A program made the translations under genes and the position numbers. The notes beneath the pieces are model-generated. The model saw nothing but the letters and a program-made list of their open reading frames with translations. It was not told where the DNA came from and ran no database searches. From Bugula neritina (Eukaryota > Bryozoa > Gymnolaemata > Cheilostomatida > Bugulidae), in contig OZ037766.1 of NCBI GenBank assembly GCA_964035545.1, positions 24,459,126-24,523,125 of the forward strand: a stretch of DNA of 64,000 nucleotides, written 5' to 3'. Of this stretch, positions 13,303-24,677 are shown in pieces (within the stretch, counting starts at the first letter, position 1; every line of letters starts with the position of its first letter).

Positions 13303-16300
13303 CCTACCACTGCTTCAAATAGTTTCAAAAGTTAATAATAAAATTAAAGAATTTAGGCTATCTCAATTTCTCCACTTCTGCTCTTAAGTTGAAAGTTTCT
13401 ATTGCTCAGTTTTTCACTTCAGTGGCTTCTCACTGCAGTACATTTCTAGAATGAAGCAAAACTTGAAATAATTAATATCAAAGCTGTGCAGTGTTTTAGC
13501 TTTATGAAGTGCTGCTGCATTTATAGTTGTTGAAACTTACATAAAATTGACCAATTTTTAGTTATCTTGTATTTACCTTTCTGTAAAGTTGTGCAAAAAG
13601 CTTTTAAAATGATATTTTCACTGTTACTCATCCAATATTATTATATAATATTATTTACTATTATTCTATTTATTTATTGGCTCTCATAGAAAATCCACCT
13701 GATGTGGCCTCACATTAAGTGCACACACATAATGCTAACAATTCAGTTTGAATAGCATAGCAAAATTATTGCCAATGTTCTACTAGAATATGTTATTCTA
13801 ACGATCTGTATACATGAAGATTAAACATGGAATTAGACAACATTTTGGAATGAACTACAATTAAATCTCAGTAACCTAAATGTTGCAAAACTTCATAAAT
13901 TCATACTCTTACTATAATACAGCTTTTGCTGTCAGAATTCAGTCTTTGGCATTTATTTCAGGTACAATGCCTTTCTGGTTATACACCCTAGGACTCACAC
14001 TCCCAGTTGATGAAGAGATTGGGAGGGTGAAAATACCCTTCCATCAAATTGCTATAAGTCTAGCTACCCTCTTCACACCTCTGGCTGTTGGGGCTCTAAT
14101 CAAGTTGAAGTTACCCAAAGTTTCTAATATTATAAGAAAATATATCCGAGTGAGAAAATAAAGTGAAAGCGTTAGATTTTGAGTTGAATTGTACAAATTT
14201 CAAATAATGTTGCTTCTTACAAAAAGTATGTAATTCTTTAAAAACATGTGACTAAATGATATTGTTTAATACATATGAGCTGATATATATGTAACAATAA
14301 AATTGATATCTTAGTTGCATGCAGTTTTGTCATGATGAAACATAAAGTAGCATCGACATATCTTGTGAGTAAAAATTGTTGCAAAACAATTTTATTTTTC
14401 AATAGAAAATCACATTTTGCTAAATTTAATTTGTTTGCAAAATGAATTGTATTAAGACATAAAAAAGTACGGTTTCATAATCTTTGCCTAAAATAAGATT
14501 CTAACGCTTACTTGTAAATTTTTGTAGTCATTTTCATAATTTAATAACATTATATTTTAGTAACAATTCATATTTTTAAATGCTAATATCTTTTAATATC
14601 TACTTTACAAGTCACTGGGACACTATGAAACACGTTAGTACTTTTTATTCTTTGTTCCGTTTTAGATATTTTTCATACTGGTGATATTGTTCTTCTTCTC
14701 ATTTGGTGTCTACGCAAACCTGTACTTCTACGAGTCTCTCACAGCTGAACTGCTCTTCTCCACAGCTACGCTGCCGTATGGGGGGCTGGTCATTGGAGCC
14801 CTAGCTGCTTGGATCTTTAGAATGGATTTCAAACTAGTAAAGGTTTGATTTTGTATACTTAATATGGATGAAAAATAATGTAGTATATATTTTATTTTGA
14901 TTCCTTGCAAACAATAGTATATCAGCTATTTGCGATATGCTTAGGCCTGTTATCCTAAAGTTGTATTTAGTTGATAGCCAAGACATGATATGTGTAGCAG
15001 TGAAAACTACAAGACTAATCACTAATAAAACAAGCCTCTAATTTGCTTACTATTTACACTATTATTATTACAATTGAAAAGCAAATGTGCTGTTGATACT
15101 TCTGTCAAAAATACTTATTTATTATGTGGTTTTTCATATACACTATAGTGTATATTCAAACAAATTTATCACTATAACTTTTAGAAGTAATTAGGTTTCT
15201 GCTATACTATTGCAATATAAACTTATACAAAGCAAAGTTGAGGTGAGTTTATTTCAACTAAAAGCTTGTGTTTTGAAAACTTCTGCTTGTAGTAATTCTG
15301 CATACTTCCTGAAAAAACTAGTCATCTTGGGACTCTAACCCAAAGCCTAGTGTTAAATAGTCGAGCTCCATCGACACTACACCAAAGTCAAGTCATCATG
15401 AAATGCATATTATTTGTATTTCAACTGCACAGTAATTTTGTTAAATAACAAACTCAGTTTATATAAAAGCAATCCTTGCTCATTTATTTATGTTTATTTG
15501 CTATGAAATACCAGTGCTAACCTGCTACTATAAGGTTGTATGTATTTGCTGTACTTTGTTTCACAAATAATTATAGACACTTTCACTAGAGACTGGAATA
15601 CAGAATGTTACTCTCTGCATACTAGTTGTACAGTCGACACTTGGTCAGCCTGAGAGTGACCTGGCCATCATAGCTCCTATGGCAGCTTCCATAATGCTGG
15701 CGTTTCCTATCTTTATCGTCACTGCTATTTATATGATCAAAAAGAGGATAAGTCATAACAAAGTAAGATAACGAAAATATCATCTTTTAAATGTTTAAAT
15801 ATAAATATATAAAATTAAAATATTTAAATATCTAAATATAAACATCTGATCATAAAACATAAGTCAAGTATCACTTAGAATACTAGTTTATAGTATACAA
15901 ACACAAATCCTATTTGTTGTGTTTCAATCACGACCCTGGCAAACCTGCAGTAAACCAGTGAAAACATATTTTTTGATAAACTCAGCGTATTATTACAAGG
16001 TTTCAACTCTTGATACATAATTCTTTTGTACGGGTATTCATTTTTTGGAATTTTTAATTTTGAGCTGAATCCAAACGAACTTTAAATAAAATACACATCT
16101 CTTAAATAGGAAATCGAGTTTTTATTCCCCTACAAAAAAATTTCATCTGCATATCAAAGCATTATTTTTATGATTATTTTCATTAGTTTTAGAATACTAA
16201 TCTAACCTGGAAAATGTTGGCCCAATAAGTTTTGTGGGTTCAAATATGTCTAATTGAAGTTTTTTCATAAATTAGTGTGACATAATGAGATTAAAGTGTT

Positions 16301-16986
16301 TATATACAGTAGAAGTTGAAAATAACTCTTTGGTCAAAACATAAAGAATCTAATTTTATACCCATTACATTAGTTACATTAATTATGTTGTTGAATGTAC
16401 CTGAAATGAAACAACTTTGAACAGTCTAATAAGCTCTATTCTCTCCTAATTCTAATTATATTTTCTAGCACCTCAGAATGAGTTCAAAACTATAGAAATT
16501 TAGCAATTTTCCTTGTCAACAACAATCAAGTAATTATATAATAATGAAATTACTATTATTATTATTCAAATTTTTGAGAACTTTAAAACCAGGAAAGCAG
16601 ATGTTATGTAGCATTTAATCAATAAAGTCTCAAACCTATATTAAAATTATCAATCTTACGTAATGTCTTATATTACATTACCAGAACGGATAAGAACAGA
16701 GATGAGCTGGTATACTCCTATACACATGTATACTGATTTAGTCTGAAGTGCAGGTCACTCAACTTTATAATTTATATATCTTGTGGTTCTGCAATGTTAC
16801 TAGCAAAAGGAAAAAGACAATGAAGATGTAGAGGAGGAAATGAAAAATCATCGAGTAAAGCAGGAGAGGAAAACTTCATCAGCTGTAGATGAAATTGATG
16901 AATTCCATAAAGTGGAAATGATTAACCCTGCTTTCGAAGGAGATGCTATCAATGGCCATGCTTGCAGCCAACAAACTAAAACCTAA
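9091..16986 (+). CDS. SLC10-family sodium/bile acid cotransporter-like protein (P3/SLC10A3-A5 type), complete
   Basis: Exons: 9091..9187, 10610..10776, 11169..11313, 11516..11682, 12498..12617, 13027..13198, 13962..14149, 14666..14842, 15577..15762, 16804..16986. They sum to 1602 nt (533 aa) with consistent phases and GT..AG introns. Residues 1-23 form a signal peptide (MGRKQEIYLFVVNILLTLLA). Residues 24 to about 175 are a hydrophilic, sequon-rich extracellular domain, a feature of the P3-like branch and absent from the roughly 350-aa SLC10A1/A2. The membrane core follows: LGLGNDIDIYAIRDHLKKPK, then QFVFMPL, the crossing helix CAPGAGDSN (family form CSPGGxxS), then GDVSLSATMTTVGT. The ETGIQNV signature is at about 416. 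A charged tail ends NGHACSQQTKT. It is presumably a plasma-membrane Na-coupled transporter; the substrate is not inferable and some relatives are orphans. The Gly-to-Ala/Asp change in the crossing motif could alter cation coupling. Confidence 0.9.
11674..11694 (+). promoter_or_regulatory. Functional 5' splice site of SLC10 exon 4, within a SINE target-site duplication
   Basis: The exon end ...CTAGTTTTA|GTGAGT (cut after 11682) lies inside a 21-bp segment that recurs with one mismatch at 11901-11921, immediately on the other side of the SINE. The upstream copy must be used, because it joins in phase 0 to the exon at 12498. The downstream copy is a decoy exon end plus donor. Confidence 0.75.
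11695..11900 (-). mobile_element. tRNA-derived SINE, copy 2, inserted at a splice donor
   Basis: This is the reverse complement of the SINE at 8598-8815: tail GAACTCACTCATG...ATCCCTGTGAGAAACCCC at the left, degenerate B box (GGGTTCAAACCC) at about 11835, and the head ending near CACTGGTGCTCT at 11900. It is bounded by a 21-bp target duplication (11674-11694 and 11901-11921, one mismatch), a hallmark of LINE-mediated retrotransposition. It begins 12 nt after the exon-4 donor. Confidence 0.88.
13215..13301. repeat. (TA)n microsatellite in an SLC10 intron
   Basis: An almost pure TA run of more than 80 bp starts about 15 nt after the donor of exon 6 (GTCGGT at 13199). Its length invites assembly or polymerase-slippage error. 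Confidence 0.95.
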
Positions 16987-17333
16987 TTATTTTTTAAGAT
17001 GCCTTCGTAAAAACAAGGTTGTTAACTACTTAAAGCCAATAGCCTATAGATTAATCAATAATCAAAATACAGTATACAAGCCTAGCTTTGATATTTGTAT
17101 GTCTGCTACTATACATAATACGCCATGAATAAGTTTGATATTTTTATGTGAAAATTAACGCTTTACACAATACTAATGCAAAAATAGCTCAATTATTACT
17201 ACTATATTTATATTTGAAACTATGCCAAAATATTAACTGCAAAGCTTTTATATATTTAAATCTGCTTTTATATTATTTACCAATTCGCTATAAATATGTT
17301 TATATCTTTTTAAAGTTAACTATGTAATATACA

Positions 17334-17339
17334 AATAAA
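17334..17339 (+). terminator. Candidate polyadenylation signal of the complete SLC10 gene
   Basis: AATAAA lies about 350 nt after the stop codon at 16986, followed by a T/GT-rich stretch near 17370-17405 (GTGTGTGTTTTTTTT), the usual downstream element. The placement is plausible but not proven. Confidence 0.5.
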
Positions 17340-18189
17340 CACACTTAAGATCTGTGATGCAGTTATTAGGTCAACTTTTTATATGATGTGTGTGTGTTTT
17401 TTTTAAATTCATAGAGGAAATGGCCACTACAAAAACAAAATCAAAAATGCAAATGTTTTATACAAAACTTTGTTTTTAAATGGAATTGGGTAAATAGTTA
17501 TGTAACTATGTTGGAACTTGGAATAATATTACTGAAATCTTTTTATCCACTAGCTATGAAAGTCTTAAGGTACATGTAAGTAACTAGTAAATATCTTAAG
17601 TGCCTAAAGATATCAACTTAACCTATAATTTTTCTCATAGTATTGCAAGCATGGCTGTATCATTTCTATTCATTACTACATAGCAAGGAGTATCTCTTCC
17701 TAAGAAGTTTAAACTCAACAGTGGAATAAACTGGGTTTTAGCAGTTTATTTCTATGTTTGTTTGTAAAAACACACTGAGAACTAGTATAGAGATGCCTTG
17801 TGGTTAGTAAGGAAAAGTATGCTAATAATTAGCATTAGGATTACAGAAAACATGATAAAAGTTTACATAAAGCTACTATGAAAGCAGTATTTCCTACGTT
17901 AAATAATAATTAACATGATGGAGTGCAACGCTAAATATTGATCTGATATTACGTAACCGCTTACTTCTTTTATTTAGAGGTCAGTAAAATATAATAATAC
18001 TTGTTAGCACTAGCACTCGCAGATGTAGTAACTGGTAAGAGTTCTGATGGATAGCAGAGTTTCTAAGAGTTTATGATATATTTGAGTGGCTAGTTACTAT
18101 ATCAGGCACAAAAGATGTAAAATGAAAAAATATAACTGTAACTACTACGATAGTTGCGTTCTGAGACAGACATGGCGTACATCTACTGC

Positions 18190-18275
18190 ACAGTCTCTCT
18201 CCCCCCACTCTCCCCATCCTTTCCTCCCCCACTCTCTCCTCCTTCCCTCCCCCCTCTCCCCTTCCTTCCCTCCTG
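18190..18275. repeat. Polypyrimidine tract
   Basis: A run composed almost wholly of C and T (CTCTCCCCCCACTCTCCCCA...) ends at CCTTCCCTCCTGGGTA. Such homopurine/homopyrimidine tracts can adopt triplex (H-DNA) structures. No gene feature is attached to it. Confidence 0.85.
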
Positions 18276-19729
18276 GGTATCAATAAAGCCAGCAAAGGTG
18301 TGGCAAGAGTATCGGTCACCTTAAACGCATAGATACACCCATATATCCCATAACCAGTTCAATACAGATGAATCAATTAAACTACAAGTCACAATTACTA
18401 CTGCTGGTTTTTATGTTCTATTCAGATGGAAATAAAAGCAGAACTTTCAATGAGATAATAATTGTTTTGATAGCATAAAGGACATGAACATTTTGAACTT
18501 GTAATTACAAGCAGATAAGCTTGAAAATACATTAACAAACAACTTACCTTGGTATGGCTAGTTACATACCTCTTGAGAGATTGTCTCCCTTGCTTCATGA
18601 TTCTTAGAAAAGGAAATACTAATAGAAAAGATAGCTTTTATCAATTTATTAAAATTGTTTTAGCTTTAAAACCGAATACGCTGAATAGTTGCATGGTATT
18701 GTTTAGCCTTGTATCGTGTCTTATAGGCCTACTTTTATTTTCTGCGCTATTAAATTCCAACATTGAAATAGTTGTCTGATTAAATTTATTGCTCTGAAAG
18801 ACCTATGAACTCCTATAAAAAATGTTTACATTTATGGTTGTTTGGAAATTTGGTAATCAATTTAATAATAGCATGTTATCATTTCTTGTGTATGTACTTG
18901 TTAGTGAAAGTTGTGGACCATATTTTGTGTACTTGCATTGTAACCTATTTATCCAGGACGAATTGATTGTAAAGTTTAATTGAAAGGTAAGTCTAAAATA
19001 GTTGCGATAAATTATAACGATGGTTTATAATGAGGTGTCTTACAGGATGCATGTATATTATGCTCTTTTGATGGTGGATAACATTGTGCTTGAAGATACA
19101 AAAACATAGTTTAGTTCCAGTGAAATTGTAATATTCTATTGAAGCGCCGTAGTCGCTACCAACTTATAAAGATTGTAAATTAAAACATAACGGGTCGCCG
19201 AAGTGTACTATAGAGTATAATTATTGTCAAGTTCTTACTATCGTGGTTAAATCATAAACATAAACACGTGGGCGACAACGGACAACTTGCAGCGCATTCA
19301 TGTTAATTGGTTATTGAATAACGAATACTCGCAAATGTAGCAGCCTTGCACTATTGTCCTAACTGGACATTTAAGCTTCTGCATGCAGCATGCATTTGGT
19401 TACACTTGTACCCAAACCACACCATTTTAATTTTTGTCTGCAGAACTAGGTGTAGTTATAGTATTAGTTGCAACTTGCTCGTATTCATTAATACCAACAT
19501 TGTCAAAACTTGGACTGACAAATCAGGAGTTGTAAGTGTAACTGTAAATATTGATATGTAATCACTAAGTCTAATGTCTAATCAAATTATTTTTTTAATT
19601 TTGCCTAAACTTGAAGTTTTAATTTGAATTTCAGTTTAAGTTTAATTAATTAAATAATTTTTATTTTACTCATACTTTTTCAGTTTGATTGAACTTTAAG
19701 ACTATTCACGATTGTAATTATTAAATGAT

Positions 19730-20400
19730 ATTTATTAATTATATTTATGATAAATATAATAATTTAAATAATAAAATTAAATGATCAATATAATACTAAT
19801 AGTAATAGAATATAAATTTAAACTTAAAGTAAGTAATATTAATACTAATAGTAATAATGAATGTCAATATCAATATGTATATAAAATTAAATTAATATCT
19901 ACAATAAAACTTATAACTGTAATTTACTAATCACCGTTACTATTAGTATTACTATTACTTTAGTATTAGACTTAGTATTACTAATACTTATACTAATACT
20001 AATAGCTATTGATATTACACTAAAACTATTACTAAATGTATTGCTATTAGTATAAGAATTGGTATTACTATTAGTATTAGTATTACTATTGAAATATCAT
20101 TAATAAGATTATCATTATGACTATTTCGTAGTCATACTCATACTCATAGTGATAGAGTCATACTCATAGACTTAAAGTCAGAGTGATACTGATACTCATA
20201 CTGATACCAGATGAGCCAATAGTATTAGTACTCTGGTTAGTTTTTAGTGGATGTATTTATCATTATATTTTTATTAGTACTAATAGTAGTATTACTAATA
20301 CTAATAGTAATACTATAACATGAACTATTGCTATTAGTGTTACTATTAGTAAAACTGTAAGTATAAGTGTTACTATTTTCGTATTTCAGTATTTCAGAAA
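19730..20400. repeat. Composite ACTAAT/AGTAAT satellite block, locus 1
   Basis: Degenerate hexamer and dodecamer units (TACTAATAGTAATA and relatives, their own near-complements) alternate through the block. They are interrupted at about 20130-20210 by a second motif class, ACTCATACTCATAGTGATAG. The same two motif classes recur in the same order near 53670-54970. Confidence 0.8.
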
Positions 20401-23400
20401 ATATCTAAACTGTAAAACTAAAATTAAATAGTAGAACTAAATGTAGTAGTAATACTATAACTATAAGTATATAAATATATTCAATTTTGAAATTTAATTA
20501 ATATTATTTCATTATTGATATAATTATGTTGCTTTATTAGCATAAGTATTAATATTACTCAGTAAATTAATTATAATTAGTAAATGAAATATTAATAGCT
20601 GTTATCTTTCAGATCTTACTTATTGGTTATTAGTATGGGCATAAAGGCATCAGCTAAATATAGTTTAGCTTTCTTACAATTAGGTTTTATATTCAATTTT
20701 GTACACACATGCATTCAATTAACTTGCAGCAAAACTACTTTAAGGCATACATAAACGGATTGTACTATTCAATTAATTTGGCTGAGTATACCACTCTAAA
20801 GCTGCATTTGAGTTGTAGCCAAGGTATTTCATTAGATTTTATTATCACATCAATACAATTTGTCAGTTACGATTTTGGTGAAGCACCGTTGTTCCGTCAT
20901 TCAGCTAAATTCCTTTTTAAAGAGGAAATGTTTTTCAGTTGAAGTATTTAGGTTCTGCATAAACTTTAAAAAAAACTTATTTTAGAAATTTTAGTTCTTG
21001 CAGCATCAACTATTGCAGTTAATGTTAGTTTGCGTCTAAAACTACTGTGTATCAATGCTTTTTCAGTTTTATTTATCCTCCCTGCGTTTATATGATTAAC
21101 ATTACCTTACAGTCCCAGCTATATATGCCAAAATTTATTAGCAGAAAATAAACTTATCTCATTTAATTTTTCATATCTTTCAGAAAACCAGAACTACCAC
21201 CATGAAGTTTCATACCTCCCGACTTCATAAATATCTGGTTTTGCTGTTGATTTTTTTCATCAAATTTGAGAAGAGTAATTTTTTAAAAATATTTTTGCAA
21301 CTGGACATATAAAAAATGTGCAATCTTTCTTCATAAAAAACATGTAAATTTTAAGATGTAAAAATAATAAAATTTTAAATGTCAAAACTACTTTATTAGC
21401 CGCAGTAGCAGCAAAAGTAATGAAGTTTTGTGTTATGTTTAGAAAGATATAACATTTGTAGTTTAAAACCAATTCACGTGAATGGCCCAAAAATATATAC
21501 TATATGTCAAGTGTTCACTATTTGTCCTTGGTCATATGTCTTATCAAAGTTTAGCTTTCACCCTGTGGTGATATTAAGTGATATCAAGTATATATTACCC
21601 AGATAAAAGCTCAAGTCATATCAAGTACTTACACAAGCTAGAAAGGTCTCGGCTCAAAGTGGCATCAGATTAAAACCTATTTTAAATCATAATATGCTAA
21701 TTTTAGATTTATTTCACTAAATATACAACCATATATTGATTGCATGCCAAATCCATTGTACATTGGAAATGTAGTTCAATAATATGCCATCTCAAAACAA
21801 GACGCAACTGATACACTGTTTTTAAATTTTACACTAGTTTTTTTATTTTTTATTTTGTGCTTTCTTTTCTGATGTGCCTGTTGAGCTACCAATATTCAAC
21901 TCTCAGCCTTTTAACCACTCTATCGTATGCAATCAATGAGTATTTTGTTAAAATTAATTGTTTGATAATAACTGTGTTCACTGGGGCTTCAGACCACACA
22001 TATTACTTTTAAAGTTGTAACATATTGTACTTGTGGTTTTCAGCCAGATATTGCCATGCTTTTACATCATGGCCTCAGTAGCTTGCAGCTCCAGTTTTAG
22101 GCCTTTAATTTTCTTCCATTCACTTGAAGTTCCCACAGATTCCCAAACTACCCAGCTATAACTAAATGATGCCACCATAATGTAATTTTACTGAATGCTG
22201 TTCACAGAGTACCTCTGAAGCATTACTTGGATTTGATCATTGCTAAAAAGCTCAAGTGTCATCGTTCATAAGCTCCTGCAAAAATAATTGAATAACACTG
22301 ATATAGACATGTTTCAACTCTCACTATTAAAATCAAAGTTCAAGTTATGTAATGAGAAATTATTGATAACAGGGTTGTGAGAAATTTTTGGCAGTTTTTG
22401 ATACAATGAAAATTTAATGTTTTTAATATTTGGCAAATGCATTGTCCACTCTGACATTGAGAATAACAAATTAATATTTGAGCAGAGGCTTACTGCAACT
22501 GGCTAACTGCACATGACTTGTTGATTTATAATCCTATTATCCCCGTAATGTGGCAGTCATCACCAAGCCTATCTATCAGTTGTACTGTTGTGCTGGCTTT
22601 AAAAGTGCCATTAGTCAAAAGTAGAAACATGAACATGGATCTTATTTATAACTCTGACAGCTTTTGACATGCTTTTATCAGTTGATGCAGTGCTGGTTTC
22701 CGCCTTAATTCAATAACTAGTTTTTCCCTTTTCCATTGTGTTGTGTTTAAGCCTAAAATGATTTGCTTTGTAATTGAATTTAAAGTTGCTTGTTAGTGTT
22801 GGCTCAAAGTGCTAGTTCTAATTTCGGATTGACCAGACGTATTGGAAGACATATAGTAGGTTGTGTTTTAGTTGGTTTTATCTTAAAAATCTTTTTCTTT
22901 GCATCTACATGTACTGCAATCTTTCCCTGTTTTCCTATTTTCTCTGCTAAGCATAGTGCCACTTTAGATGAATTTCCGCACTAGCAGCTGATGCAAATTG
23001 ATAATTTTAAGATAAAGTGCCCATTTTGATTTGATGCAATGAAAATGCTGAGCGGCAAGTACAGATTGTTTCTGTCCCTCCGTGACCTAGTTAGCTAATA
23101 ACTATTTAGCACACCGCTGTTCAGGGTTCAGTTTTACAATAATTATTCCATTCAACTATGCATTGTTTAGAATAGTGGGTGAGATTCAAAATATGCACTT
23201 TTTAGCAGATAAGTTTTTCTAATTTTTACCAAAACCAGTCTTTCATTATATTAGTTATCTTTTCCAAGCAGACGTAGCTATGGAAACAGCAGTATCGAAT
23301 GTATTATTGGCTAGTAAATCTCCAAGCTGACAATGCATTATGTGTGGCATGTAGCTCCCACAGTGTTTCCTCACACTGAAATGTGGTCTTATGCTAAGAA

Positions 23401-24128
23401 TTATTGCTACATGCAAAATCTTATTAGTTTTTTTCAACAGCCACAAATATTTGTTACTTCATCTTTCAACAGTTTGCCAAGCCATGCATGTCAGTGGTGA
23501 TTTATTTGACCATCCTATGTGCTCTGCACTGATTCTTGGGTGTAGAGTTGTTAGGATGGTTAGTCCATCAAATAACTTTTCACTGCTCCTTTAACAGTTG
23601 ATATAACAAACCATGTCACTGGTTCCAAAAGAGGTGGCAGTAATTAGGTAATTATAAGCAGCATTTGAAAAATAAACATTCAATGGTTCATGACCAACAA
23701 TAAAAAAAACAATGCCCTAAGGCCTAAAGAGATACCATTTTCAATAGTGCCCACAGTAATTGCATCAGAGTTGCATGTAGTCTAACAACCACTTTGATGT
23801 GAACTTGCAGATTTTTGCTATAGCGTTTTTATATCTTTTTGTGTGAACATAGTGTGTAGAGTCACTAACTGTGCTTTATTTTGAACCTAAGGTTTAAAAT
23901 CGCTGCTGAGATGGTATGGGGATATCAAAAGCATTGAAATTAACCGACTGCTAAACAGGCAGTATTTTAGCTACTAGTTTATATACTAAATTTGCATAGT
24001 TGACTTATTGCGCTGGGTGTACTTTAAGACTACATATGACACAGTGCTGCAAACTATCAGAAATACCATGAGTTGAGTAGTGTTACATTCTACTGATGCT
24101 AACTCCAAACAAAACTCAGATTCACTTG

Positions 24129-24142
24129 ACACCAGGTGGCAG
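24129..24142 (+). promoter_or_regulatory. CTCF-like core motif upstream of the receptor gene
   Basis: ACACCAGGTGGCAG matches 13 of 14 positions of the CTCF core consensus CCASYAGRKGGCRS known from bilaterians. It lies about 540 bp before the receptor start codon, and the GC-rich palindrome-like GCAGGTGGCCCCCTGC follows. A single motif match can arise by chance. Confidence 0.25.
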
Positions 24143-24677
24143 TGAATAGAAAGCAGGTGGCCCCCTGCTAGTGTGCTATTGCCATTCCTTAAAATTCAAT
24201 ATGTTTCTAGCAACTTTTGGTTCATTGATTTTTACTCTACTATCAAATATGAAAATACGTGCAAACCTTGCTTGGCATGTTTTGGCTTAGACCTTAAGAA
24301 TGCTTGAATTCCATGTAGCTGCAATGGCCCAAGGCTATAGTAGTAAGCATTACTATGTATTCACATAGTTTTTGTGAAGTTTTCTTTGCAGTGCTAAATT
24401 TTCATATCAAATCAAAAGACATGGGTTATTAAAAGTTCTCATTGCCCAAGTTATTTACGAAACCAGCACTTCGTCTTGAGTAATAACTCATGCTGGTATA
24501 ATAACCATTCTTGTGTGGAAGTGGTAGTGGTAAAAGCTTTAGCACGGCCTTGCACTGTGAACACTGTGTACTCAACTTTATTCAGATTTTGCTACCAGGT
24601 TGTTTTTATCATTGTAAACTATTTGAATATGTTTTAGTGTAGAATGTAGGCTGTACATGGCCTAATGATAAATGTGG

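Larger units (their letters stand above)
16987..24677. other. Intergenic region, SLC10 to receptor gene
   Basis: No gene is supported. It holds the 3' UTR of the SLC10 gene, a pyrimidine-only tract (18190-18275), the ACTAAT/AGTAAT satellite block (19730-20400), and a less AT-rich stretch (about 22000-24600). That stretch carries several short, interrupted, vaguely protein-like frames on both strands. It may be decayed mobile-element DNA, but no family could be named. Confidence 0.6.

Noticed and set aside
15320..15395. Possible minus-strand tRNA or SINE fragment (TTGGTGTAGTGTCGATGG ... GGGTTAGAGTCCC)
   Set aside because: There are box A- and B-like strings, but the B box is imperfect and no stem or body match could be confirmed. 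At most a decayed remnant.
22000..24600. Protein-like fragments in the less AT-rich intergenic stretch
   Set aside because: Frames are interrupted by stops and shifts and no family could be named, so no pseudogene is claimed.
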